Under the pieces are notes generated by a model. The model made no database searches, was not told the DNA's origin, and was given only the letters and a program-made list of their open reading frames with translations. Shown in pieces: positions 7,614 to 13,634 of a stretch of 13,634 bases of DNA. Both the position numbers and the translations under genes were made by a program. The stretch spans positions 1-13,634 of the forward strand of contig JAQCNR010000015.1 in NCBI GenBank assembly GCA_028274925.1, in the 5' to 3' direction. Source of the DNA: Halovenus sp. (GTDB taxonomy: Archaea; Halobacteriota; Halobacteria; Halobacteriales; Haloarculaceae). Every line of letters starts with the position of its first letter. Position 1 is the stretch's first letter.

Positions 7614-7691
7614 GGCTCAGACTGTCCGCGCGGAACACGGAGGTACTCCAGCAAACGCTGTCAGCAATCAAAAGGTTGACGGAGCGCTTCA

Positions 7692-8114
7692 CTACAGCGA
7701 ATCAGCAATGTCTGACAGCGACGAGTCAGGTTTCTCAACCGGGTCGTACACCACGCGCTCGCCCGGGCTTCTGAGGCCATAGGCGTACCCGTCGGTCAGT
7801 ACGTCCAACACCAGCGTCCTGTCGGGTTCCAGTCCAACGTCGTCTAGCCACGCCGCCAGCAGGTTCTCGCCCTCAGCGGTCCGAGCCAGTCGTTTGTTGG
7901 CGTACGCACCCTGGATTGTGGGGTCGCCGGACAATGTCGAGGCCACTTGTGCGTGCGTCAGTCGGTCTGCGAGGGCGAGTCGAACGAAGTCGTCCGGTTC
8001 GCAGGTCAGTTCGTCAGGAAGGAGCACCTGTGGGCGACGAGTTGACCCAACGGTCGTGAGGTCGACGCAATAGGAATCCACAGCCGGGTGGTCCGACGGA
8101 ATCGCGTCGGCCAC
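7692..8114 (-). CDS. Conserved haloarchaeal protein of unknown function downstream of S6e
   Basis: 140-residue acidic, soluble protein, possibly the haloarchaeal family labelled DUF7112 (recalled, not searched). It has no membrane segment, cysteine cluster or catalytic motif that I recognise. Notable segments are GAYANKRLAR (69-78) and DGYAYGLRSPGERVVY (108-123), which look like the conserved core of a small beta-rich domain. I chose the GTG at 8112-8114 as start: GAGGAA overlapping the S6e stop lies at Shine-Dalgarno distance and the gap to S6e is only 4 nt. A longer reading inside S6e would add 34 residues of shadow-like sequence. Co-transcription with S6e suggests a translation link, but that is only context. 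Confidence 0.75.
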   Translation of the reverse strand: MADAIPSDHPAVDSYCVDLTTVGSTRRPQVLLPDELTCEPDDFVRLALADRLTHAQVASTLSGDPTIQGAYANKRLARTAEGENLLAAWLDDVGLEPDRTLVLDVLTDGYAYGLRSPGERVVYDPVEKPDSSLSDIADSL

Positions 8115-8118
8115 TGCC

Positions 8119-8505
8119 TTATTCCTCGTCGGACAGCAGGTCCGCAACCTCGCCGTCACCCTGCTCGGAGATCTTCGCGTTAATCTGTCGGGTCGAATCG
8201 CTGACTTCACGACCACGGACAGTCACGCGCTTGCGTTCGCCGTCTTTCTCCGGTTCGAAGCCGGTACCGCCGGTCAGGAGTACAGCTTTGAGGCTCGCTC
8301 CTTTGACGTCTTTTCGCATCGGTCGACCAGCGTCGTCGGAGCCGCCGGTGATCGAGAGCGTGTAGCCGTCGAGGCCAACTGCACTGCCCTCGACTTCTTC
8401 CCCGATTTCTCGTCCGATAAAGCGATTCGCGTCCTGGTCTGCAACGTCTACCTGATGTGTGAGCCCCGTCTCCGGGTCGGAAACAGCGACGGTAAATTCG
8501 GCCAT
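8119..8505 (-). CDS. rps6e: 30S ribosomal protein S6e
   Basis: Archaeal/eukaryotic-type small-subunit ribosomal protein. The 128-residue length is normal for Archaea, which lack the long basic tail of eukaryotic S6. The family signature is clear: GGSDDAGRPMRKDVKG at 54-69 (compare GGxDxxGFPMRxDVxG) followed by a basic RKRVTVRGREVSDSTRQIN stretch at 91-109. The N-terminal strand MAEFTVAVSDPETG begins at the first ATG. Its promoter places the transcription start at the ATG, so the mRNA is probably leaderless. It heads a minus-strand unit with the 140-residue gene behind it. Confidence 0.95.
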   Translation of the reverse strand: MAEFTVAVSDPETGLTHQVDVADQDANRFIGREIGEEVEGSAVGLDGYTLSITGGSDDAGRPMRKDVKGASLKAVLLTGGTGFEPEKDGERKRVTVRGREVSDSTRQINAKISEQGDGEVADLLSDEE

Positions 8506-8526
8506 ACGTCTACGGAGTCAATCCCG

Positions 8527-8534
8527 GATAAAAA
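8527..8534 (-). promoter_or_regulatory. TATA box of S6e (leaderless)
   Basis: The minus strand reads TTTTTATC, centred 26 nt before the S6e ATG, so transcription should begin at or next to the start codon. Confidence 0.65.
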
Positions 8535-8590
8535 GCCCGTCGAAGTACGCTCCCGTCTGGGCTGGTTGGTTGCGCTCCCAACCGCCGGTG

Positions 8591-8598
8591 CTTTTACC
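8591..8598 (+). promoter_or_regulatory. TATA box of the 86-residue gene (leaderless)
   Basis: CTTTTACC is centred about 25 nt before the ATG at 8620. It forms a divergent promoter pair with the S6e box only about 60 bp away. Confidence 0.55.
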
Positions 8599-8619
8599 AG
8601 CGTCGCCCGTAGAGTAAGT

Positions 8620-8880
8620 ATGCTTACGATTGACCTGGAGGACTTCACCTTCGAACTCAAAGACGGAACGCTGAAACACGTCGGCGCGTCGAACAAGGAC
8701 GCGACAGTGAAACTCTACGACATCGAAGACGCCGAAGTGCGGGAGTTCGGTGACCAGCGCAAGATTGCGTGTAGTGACGAGAGTGGGAACGAGGTTGAAC
8801 TTGCCCTCGACCCTGACACTGCAGGCGAGATTGCGGCTGGCATCGAGCGGCTGGCCGAAGAAAGTTCGACAACAGAGTGA
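8620..8880 (+). CDS. Small conserved-looking protein of unknown function
   Basis: 86-residue, very acidic, soluble protein with no family I recognise. Residues 1-65 alternate short beta-like segments (for example FTFELKDGTLKHV and ATVKLYDIEDAEV) and the last 20 or so form one amphipathic helix (DPDTAGEIAAGIERLAEE). Many beta strands closed by one C-terminal helix resembles a minimal PH-like barrel, but that is a reading of pattern only. The ATG at 8620 is chosen because a TATA-like box lies 25 nt upstream; the frame is open further upstream but would run across that promoter. It is divergent from S6e and 76 bp upstream of lsm, which has its own promoter. Codon use matches the neighbours. Confidence 0.75.
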   Translation: MLTIDLEDFTFELKDGTLKHVGASNKDATVKLYDIEDAEVREFGDQRKIACSDESGNEVELALDPDTAGEIAAGIERLAEESSTTE

Positions 8881-8925
8881 CCGTGTGAGAAGCCAGCATA
8901 CGACGAGTGGATTCCGAGCCGGTAC

Positions 8926-8933
8926 GTTTAAGC
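8926..8933 (+). promoter_or_regulatory. TATA box of the lsm-rpl37e-purF operon (leaderless)
   Basis: GTTTAAGC is centred about 27 nt before the lsm ATG, again the leaderless spacing. It is the only candidate upstream of this three-gene unit. Confidence 0.6.
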
Positions 8934-8956
8934 ACATCTCGCCACCGGGTACGTGT

Positions 8957-9151
8957 ATGAGCGAGAACGGGAACCGGCCGCTTGACGTGCTGGAAACCTC
9001 AGTCGGAGAGAGTGTCACCGTCCAACTGAAGGACGGCGAAATCTACCAGGGAACGCTCGCTGGCTACGACCAACATATGAACCTCGTCGTCGAGGAGGAG
9101 GAAGACACAACGATTATACGCGGGGATAACGTCGTATCGATACGTCCATGA
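8957..9151 (+). CDS. lsm: Sm-like RNA-binding protein Lsm
   Basis: Archaeal Sm/Lsm protein, a ring-forming RNA chaperone that binds U-rich and small RNAs. Only 64 residues, as in other haloarchaea whose Lsm is among the shortest known. The Sm1 motif spans about 8-49 (VLETSVGESVTVQLKDG, then the GY-D-HMNLVV segment at 36-45) and Sm2 is at 53-64, including IIRGDNVVSI. The loop between them is reduced to an EEEED stretch. The ATG at 8957 has leaderless spacing to its TATA box; upstream in-frame starts lie inside the preceding gene. The stop overlaps the rpl37e start as ATGA. The lsm-L37e pairing is conserved across many archaea. Confidence 0.95.
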   Translation: MSENGNRPLDVLETSVGESVTVQLKDGEIYQGTLAGYDQHMNLVVEEEEDTTIIRGDNVVSIRP

Positions 9152-9318
9152 CGACTGGAACGTCAAGCCAGGGAAAGAAGAACACGACAACACACGTGAA
9201 ATGTCGACGTTGCGGTGAGAAGTCGTATCACGTGAAAAAGAAGGTCTGTTCGTCGTGTGGCTTCGGTAAATCGGCAAAGCGCCGTGATTACTCCTGGGAT
9301 AAGAAAGCTGGCGAATAA
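9148..9318 (+). CDS. rpl37e: 50S ribosomal protein L37e
   Basis: 56-residue zinc-binding large-subunit protein. Cysteines 19, 22, 34 and 37 form a C-x2-C-x11-C-x2-C zinc finger (CRRCGEK ... CSSCGFG), followed by the basic KSAKRRDYSW segment (42-51) typical of L37e. Length is normal. Translation is coupled to lsm through the ATGA overlap, and the stop is one base before the purF ATG. Unlike its neighbours it is basic, as expected for an rRNA-buried protein. Confidence 0.95.
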   Translation: MTTGTSSQGKKNTTTHVKCRRCGEKSYHVKKKVCSSCGFGKSAKRRDYSWDKKAGE

Positions 9319-9319
9319 A

Positions 9320-10759
9320 ATGCACGAAAAGTGCGGCGTTGTTGGTGTCTCGCTGACGGATAGGGAGGCCGCGCGTCCGCTCTACTACTCTTTGTATGCT
9401 TTGCAGCACCGCGGCCAGGAATCGGCTGGAATCGTCACTCACGACGGGTTCCAGCAACACGAACACGTCGAGATGGGACTGGTCGGCGACGCCTTCGACC
9501 AGAACGACCTCGACGCCCTCAGCGGAGCAAACGGCATCGGACACGTCCGGTATCCGACCGCCGGTGGCGTGAACACCTGCTGTGCGCAGCCGTTTTCGGT
9601 TTCGTTCAAAAGTGGCTCACTTGGCCTCGCCCACAACGGCAATCTCGTCAATATGGAGGAAGTCCGGGACGAACTGGCCGGACTGGGCCACGCCTTCACC
9701 TCAGACGGTGATACCGAAGTCATCGCACACGACCTTGCACGAAACCTCCTCGAAGAGGACCTCGTACGTGCAGTGAAGTCGACGATGGGCCGCATTCATG
9801 GCTCGTATTCGCTGACGATCATGCACGACGAGACGGTCCTCGGCGTGCGTGACCCGCAAGGGAACCGACCGCTGTGTATCGGTGAACTCGAAGATGGCTA
9901 CGTCCTCGCCTCTGAGTCTGCAGCCATCGACACGCTCGGTGGCGAACTCATCCGAGATGTCCGTCCGGGCGAACTCATCGTCCTTCGCCCCGATGGCTCC
10001 GGATTCGACAGTTATCAACTCACCGACGAGCCACAGACGGCACACTGCTTTTTCGAGCACGTCTACTTCGCGCGCCCAGATTCGGTTATCGACGAGGAAC
10101 TCGTCTACGAGGTTCGCCGTGATCTCGGCCGCGAACTCTGGGAGGAATCCGGCGTCGAGACCGATGTGGTGATGCCCGTCCCTGACTCCGGACGCTCCTT
10201 TGCGTCGGGCTACGCGGAAGCCGCGGCCGAGGACGGGGCTGAGACGGAGTTCGCGGAGGGGCTGATGAAAAATCGGTACGTCGGCCGGACGTTCATTATG
10301 CCCACACAGGACGAACGTGAACGGGCAGTCAGGCTGAAACTCAACCCGATCAAATCGACAATCGAGGGCCGAACCGTGACGCTGATCGACGACTCGATTG
10401 TCCGCGGAACGACCTCGACGCAGCTTATCGAGTTGCTCCGTGACGCCGGGGCCGAGGAGATTCACCTGCGGATTGGGTCGCCGGAGATCGTTGCCCCGTG
10501 TTATCTCGGTATCGACATGGCAAGCCGGGACGAACTGATTGCGGCCGACAAGACGACCGAGGAAATCCGTGACGAAATCGGCGCTGACAGTCTCTCGTAT
10601 CTCTCCATCGAGGCTATCACGAACGCCCTCGGAAAAGACCACGAGAATCTCTGTCTGGGCTGTGTAACTAGCGAGTACCCCTACGACGTCGAGGGCGAAC
10701 AGACCGACCGTGAGGTCTCTCGGCCGGTCATCGACAGCGCTTCCAGCGCAGACGACTGA
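9320..10759 (+). CDS. purF: Amidophosphoribosyltransferase PurF
   Basis: First step of purine synthesis: PRPP plus glutamine gives 5-phosphoribosylamine. The 479-residue enzyme has an N-terminal Ntn-type glutaminase domain with nucleophile Cys5 in MHEKCGVVGV, meaning a four-residue propeptide must be removed to expose it. HRGQESAGI (30-38), GHVRYPTAG (74-82) and the HNGNLVN segment (105-111) line the glutamine site. The phosphoribosyltransferase domain has VTLIDDSIVRGTT (353-365). Cys243, Cys394, Cys445 and Cys448 match the four ligands of the [4Fe-4S] cluster in the Bacillus subtilis-type enzyme. The ATG follows the L37e stop by one base. The gene ends flush against the histidine kinase stop. 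Confidence 0.97.
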   Translation: MHEKCGVVGVSLTDREAARPLYYSLYALQHRGQESAGIVTHDGFQQHEHVEMGLVGDAFDQNDLDALSGANGIGHVRYPTAGGVNTCCAQPFSVSFKSGSLGLAHNGNLVNMEEVRDELAGLGHAFTSDGDTEVIAHDLARNLLEEDLVRAVKSTMGRIHGSYSLTIMHDETVLGVRDPQGNRPLCIGELEDGYVLASESAAIDTLGGELIRDVRPGELIVLRPDGSGFDSYQLTDEPQTAHCFFEHVYFARPDSVIDEELVYEVRRDLGRELWEESGVETDVVMPVPDSGRSFASGYAEAAAEDGAETEFAEGLMKNRYVGRTFIMPTQDERERAVRLKLNPIKSTIEGRTVTLIDDSIVRGTTSTQLIELLRDAGAEEIHLRIGSPEIVAPCYLGIDMASRDELIAADKTTEEIRDEIGADSLSYLSIEAITNALGKDHENLCLGCVTSEYPYDVEGEQTDREVSRPVIDSASSADD

Positions 10760-11854
10760 TCACTCTTCCTGGTCCCGAGTTTCGAGCGGTAACTCGACGA
10801 GCACTGTTGTCGGGTCTGTCGCGCGCGAGATATCGACGGTCCCGTCGTACCGGTCGACGATCAGTGACGCAAAGTAGAGGCCGAGACCGTCGCCGTTGCT
10901 GTGGTAGCCGCGGGTGTTGGGGTCGAACGGACGGTCAGCCTCGATACCGGGGCCGCCGTCGTGAATCTCAATCCGTGCGGTGTCTGCGGTTTCGGTTACC
11001 GTGACAGACACGTCTCCATCCCCGTGGATAGTGCTGTTCTCGAACAGTTCGGCAAAGGCGAGATGGAGTAATTCGTCGGCACGGATTGTCGTCTCGACGG
11101 CGTCGAGGCCAGAGACAGCTAATTCACCGGTGGCCGCCGCCACATCTCGGCCGTCACGAAGCGCAGTCACGAGTTCGTACGCTGCTGGGTCTGCCGCGTG
11201 TGTCTGGATGTCGACGAGTGTTTCGACGCGGTCGACAACCTGTTCCATGTGCTCACAGTGCTCGAGAATCGTCTCAGTACCGTCGTCCGTTTCGACCTTT
11301 CCTGCCTCCATCAACTCGGCCCGACCAGTGATTGCCGAGAGGTCGTTGAGAATCTGGTGTCTGAGGATGCCATTGAGCGAAGACAGCGTTTCCTGCTGCT
11401 CGTCGAGAAACTCTCGCCGGGCCTGTTCGCGGCTGGCTTTCGTGATTAGCTCTCGAACGAGCACGTCGTAGTAGCCAATCACCGAACCAAACAGCGTGCC
11501 TGCAGCGAGGACGGTGAGGAAGATGAACGCCGACTCGAACATCGAGTCGATAGTCGGCAAAATGACTGCTGCCCACGCACCCATTGCGGAAACAACGAGA
11601 ATACCGAGACTCATCCACCCGAGGACGCGACCCATCTCGTTGAACTCCCGAATCGTCAGCGCAATCCGGGCGCCGACAGCGATCAACACGAGACAGATGC
11701 CAACCAATCCAGCGGCTTGCAGCAGTTCTTCGTCGGTCAACTCGCCGTCGAGAAAGACGGCTGCAACCCCGACAGCGAGCATCAACGTTCCGAGCAGGCT
11801 GATCGTGTACCGCCACCAGTCTCCAACGAGGAGACTCCTGAGTTGATCAGCCAT
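10760..11854 (-). CDS. Membrane-bound sensor histidine kinase
   Basis: Two-component kinase of 364 residues. Four hydrophobic helices (about 16-34, 47-67, 79-100, 108-127) form the N-terminal sensor, with no PAS or HAMP domain visible. A coiled linker leads to the H-box LRHQILNDLSAITGRAE (164-180) with phosphoacceptor His166. The ATPase has N-box ELFENS (Asn273), G1 DGGPG (299-303) and G2 GDGLGLYF (321-328), so it should be active. The H-box is of the haloarchaeal LRHxLxNDL type. No response regulator lies next to it, so the partner is unknown. The ATG is the first in frame and sits 27 nt from a TATA box. It converges on purF with no spacer. Confidence 0.93.
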   Translation of the reverse strand: MADQLRSLLVGDWWRYTISLLGTLMLAVGVAAVFLDGELTDEELLQAAGLVGICLVLIAVGARIALTIREFNEMGRVLGWMSLGILVVSAMGAWAAVILPTIDSMFESAFIFLTVLAAGTLFGSVIGYYDVLVRELITKASREQARREFLDEQQETLSSLNGILRHQILNDLSAITGRAELMEAGKVETDDGTETILEHCEHMEQVVDRVETLVDIQTHAADPAAYELVTALRDGRDVAAATGELAVSGLDAVETTIRADELLHLAFAELFENSTIHGDGDVSVTVTETADTARIEIHDGGPGIEADRPFDPNTRGYHSNGDGLGLYFASLIVDRYDGTVDISRATDPTTVLVELPLETRDQEE

Positions 11855-11876
11855 CTGCCTGAGGGTAGCAGACGGG

Positions 11877-11886
11877 TTAAGATAAG
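11877..11886 (-). promoter_or_regulatory. TATA box of the histidine kinase (leaderless)
   Basis: The minus strand reads CTTATCTTAA, centred about 27 nt before the kinase ATG. It lies in the 43-bp gap after the mbf1 stop and shows the kinase can be transcribed separately. Confidence 0.6.
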
Positions 11887-11897
11887 CCTACCCCACG

Positions 11898-12395
11898 CTA
11901 CTCAGATTCGACGAGTTCAACCTCCAGAAACTCCTCGACAGCGGCGACGATGCTGCCGCCGAGGTTGGCCTGAATGGCCCGGCCCTGTTCGAGCGCGAGC
12001 AGGTCACCCTCGTCGACGTCGAGTTCAGCGGCGAGTTCGCCGAGTTGGTAACCAGCCTTCTGGCGCGCGTCAGTCACAATATCGTCGTAATCGGAGACAA
12101 GATAGGGAAGCTGGTCGTCATCGTAGTCCGCACCGCTCTCCCAGTGTGAACTGTCTGGCTTGGCGGCGTCGTGCATCTTCGCGGTATTCTGTGCGGCCCG
12201 TTTCTCCCGGCTCTCTCCGTCGTTGCTGGACTTCTTACTCTTGGTAGCGTTGTCGTCGTGCTGGGCGCAATCACTGCAAACCTCCAGTTGCGCACCGGCA
12301 ACGTTCACCTCTTGCGTCTTGACATCCCCTGCCCCACAGAGTTCACAGCTGTCGCCAGAACTGCCACTACCGCTACCTGTCGAATATTTGGCCAT
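11898..12395 (-). CDS. mbf1: Multiprotein bridging factor MBF1-like transcription factor
   Basis: Archaeal aMBF1, a zinc-ribbon plus Cro/C1-type helix-turn-helix protein; in eukaryotes MBF1 bridges activators and TBP, while the archaeal role is less certain and has been tied to the ribosome. The 165-residue product has a zinc ribbon with C17-x2-C20 and C40-x2-C43, a charged lysine- and aspartate-rich linker (about 45-95), and an XRE-type HTH (about 103-158) with YQLGELAAELDVDEGDLLALE. This order and length are typical. The start at 12395 is supported by a strong TATA box 26 nt upstream; the frame stays open further upstream but would cross that promoter and enter the end of the transporter gene. 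Confidence 0.93.
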   Translation of the reverse strand: MAKYSTGSGSGSSGDSCELCGAGDVKTQEVNVAGAQLEVCSDCAQHDDNATKSKKSSNDGESREKRAAQNTAKMHDAAKPDSSHWESGADYDDDQLPYLVSDYDDIVTDARQKAGYQLGELAAELDVDEGDLLALEQGRAIQANLGGSIVAAVEEFLEVELVESE

Positions 12396-12417
12396 GCCGC
12401 CGCTAGCAGATTGCTCA

Positions 12418-12424
12418 TATATAA
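12418..12424 (-). promoter_or_regulatory. TATA box of mbf1 (leaderless)
   Basis: The minus strand reads TTATATA, the best TATA box in the window, centred 26 nt before the mbf1 ATG. It lies within the 55-bp gap after the transporter stop. Confidence 0.75.
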
Positions 12425-12450
12425 CTCTTAGTTCCTCGTTGTCAACCGTG

Positions 12451-13634
12451 TTACTCGTGGCCGTGCAATGACGACATCCGTTCGGTGATGTCGACACCTT
12501 TGTTGCGGTACTTCCGGACACGGTACCGGTGGACGACTGTCGTGACGCCAATCCAGCCGAGCACCACGAGAAACGCCGAGGGCTGGCTCAGCACGACGAA
12601 CACGCCGAAGATGACGGAGACAGCCGTGTTCCCGACGGCAACAATCTTGAGCAACGGCATCGGTAGCCTGTAGAAGGAGTGTTCGTACCGCCCCGGGAAT
12701 ATGTGGGGGAGTCGCCACAGTGCGACCCCGAGCATGGCGAAGGCGACGAAAATACCCGTCACGGTGACCGTCACGAGCCAATCCAACATATCGACCGCAA
12801 AGACCGAGCTGGCGTAGATAGCAACCGGAGCGAGAACCAGCGGTGGCACGCCGAGCGCGAGAATCGCCGTCGTCGGCGTCCCGAATCTGTCGTGGACTCC
12901 CGCGAAGGAACTGGGAACCACGTCGTCACGGCCCGCGCGCATGATGGTCCGCGAGTAGGATGTAAACAGCGTGTTGATAGTCGTCGCGGCGCCAATCAAC
13001 GCGGCAATCGCAATCAGGGCGGCAACCTCACTCGAGGTGAACGTTGCTGCGACTGCGGCGAGTCCACCGCCTGACTCGATGACGGGCGCAGCCTCTTGCC
13101 ACGGGAGGACGCCAGCAAGAACGACGACGACGCCGAGCGAGATAGCGACGACGACGCCCATCCCGATGGCGAGCACGCGGGGGATGTTTTTGATCGGATT
13201 CTTGAGTTCCTCGCCAATCTCGACAATCATCCCGAACCCCTGAAACGGGATGTACAGTGTCACGATTGCGATGAGCAGCGGACTAAAGCCGCCGGCGAAC
13301 GGCGCGCCCTCGCCCTCGGTGGGAAACAGCGGCAGGTAGTTGCCGGTATCGACGCCCGTCGCGCCGACGATGATGAAGGTGATCAGCCCACCGACCAGCA
13401 GCGCGACCATCGCCAACTGGACGCGGACAACGAGTTGCACGCCGACGTAATTGAGGAGTAAAAAGCCTGCGAGGAGTGCCCAGACGACCAGTAGCGAGGG
13501 CATCGGCGAGGCGAATGACTCGACGAAGAATGCGAGATACTCCGCAAAGCCCATCGCGGCGAACAGGAGGTACGCCCAGATAGCCAGCACTGGCACGGCA
13601 ATCCCGAGCAATCCCCAGTACGGGCCGACGAGTC
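12451..13634 (-). CDS. APC-superfamily amino-acid permease, N-terminus outside the window
   Basis: Membrane transporter of the amino acid-polyamine-organocation family; 393 residues are visible and the frame continues open to the window edge as LVGPYWGLLGIAV. About nine hydrophobic segments are seen. Counting from the Leu codon at 13609-13611, the family loop GEELKNPIKNIPRVL lies at 133-147 (compare EExKNPxRxIPR), and SYSRTIMRAGRDDVVP (218-233) with RFGTPTTAI (242-250) matches the usual SRxLxxMARDGxxP and RFxTP loop. The missing part would hold helices 1-2 and the substrate-binding GxG motif. The short cytoplasmic tail has no USP or TrkA-C domain. The substrate cannot be told from sequence. 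Its 3' end is 55 bp from the mbf1 start. Confidence 0.9.
   Translation of the reverse strand, partial: LVGPYWGLLGIAVPVLAIWAYLLFAAMGFAEYLAFFVESFASPMPSLLVVWALLAGFLLLNYVGVQLVVRVQLAMVALLVGGLITFIIVGATGVDTGNYLPLFPTEGEGAPFAGGFSPLLIAIVTLYIPFQGFGMIVEIGEELKNPIKNIPRVLAIGMGVVVAISLGVVVVLAGVLPWQEAAPVIESGGGLAAVAATFTSSEVAALIAIAALIGAATTINTLFTSYSRTIMRAGRDDVVPSSFAGVHDRFGTPTTAILALGVPPLVLAPVAIYASSVFAVDMLDWLVTVTVTGIFVAFAMLGVALWRLPHIFPGRYEHSFYRLPMPLLKIVAVGNTAVSVIFGVFVVLSQPSAFLVVLGWIGVTTVVHRYRVRKYRNKGVDITERMSSLHGHE

Noticed and set aside
7638..7650. Short inverted repeat GGAG-GTA-CTCC upstream of cheF2
   Set aside because: A 4-bp stem is expected by chance at this base composition. It is not at Shine-Dalgarno distance and has no T-run.
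8115..8216. Longer N-terminus of the gene behind S6e, overlapping S6e
   Set aside because: The extra 34 residues are Arg/Pro/Thr-rich like a shadow frame. The GTG with a Shine-Dalgarno at the S6e stop gives a cleaner start.
9701..10642. Antisense open frame (313 residues) opposite purF
   Set aside because: purF is unambiguous with all catalytic residues; this frame has His/Arg-rich composition unlike haloarchaeal proteins.
12396..12551. Longer N-terminus for mbf1 reaching into the transporter gene
   Set aside because: It would cross the strong TATA box and the transporter stop, and the added residues do not resemble the MBF1 family.
1..13634. CRISPR array, insertion sequence, tRNA/rRNA or prophage
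   Set aside because: No regularly spaced repeats, transposase-like frame, terminal inverted repeats, tRNA-like fold or phage genes were seen; gene content is core chromosome.

Overview
The window is a stretch of haloarchaeal chromosome (class Halobacteria, perhaps Haloarcula-like; the genus is a guess). The signs are GC-rich, very Asp/Glu-rich proteins, archaeal-type ribosomal proteins S6e and L37e, an archaeal Lsm, an archaeal MBF1, archaeal TATA-box promoters and the Archaea-only chemotaxis adaptor CheF. Coding density is very high, no gene-free stretch exceeds about 120 bp, and no tRNA, rRNA, mobile element or CRISPR array is visible.

Left half (1-7613) is a chemotaxis island. On the minus strand lie cheW and, downstream of it, the first 14 codons of a probable KaiC/RecA-like ATPase gene cut by the window edge. 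Divergent from cheW runs a tight operon cheB-cheA-cheR-HEAT-repeat gene-cheF1. A paralogue, cheF2, faces it on the minus strand with no spacer. In family terms, CheA phosphorylates CheY and CheB. CheR and CheB adjust receptor methylation. CheW couples receptors to CheA. CheF, with the HEAT-repeat protein, links the Che system to the archaellum motor, as worked out for the Halobacterium salinarum homologues OE2401F, OE2402F and OE2404R. cheY, cheC, cheD and the arl genes are not in this window.

Middle (7692-10759) is a translation and RNA block: S6e with a small uncharacterised gene behind it (minus strand), then divergently an 86-residue unknown gene, then the operon lsm-rpl37e-purF, which joins an Sm-like RNA-binding protein, ribosomal protein L37e and the first enzyme of purine synthesis.

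Right end (10760-13634), all on the minus strand, holds a four-helix membrane histidine kinase (convergent with purF, zero spacer), the MBF1 transcription coactivator and an APC-family amino-acid transporter that runs off the window.

Two expression styles are visible. Five genes (S6e, the 86-residue gene, lsm, histidine kinase, MBF1) have a TATA-like box centred 25-28 nt before the start codon, as expected for leaderless mRNAs. The che genes instead use Shine-Dalgarno sequences (AGGTGA or GGAGG) and, for cheB, a leader of about 55 nt with a perfect hairpin. I found no wholly new system. The most interesting points are the internal repeat architecture of the two CheF proteins, the cheB leader hairpin, the KaiC-like gene coupled to cheW, and an unknown small protein between ribosomal genes.
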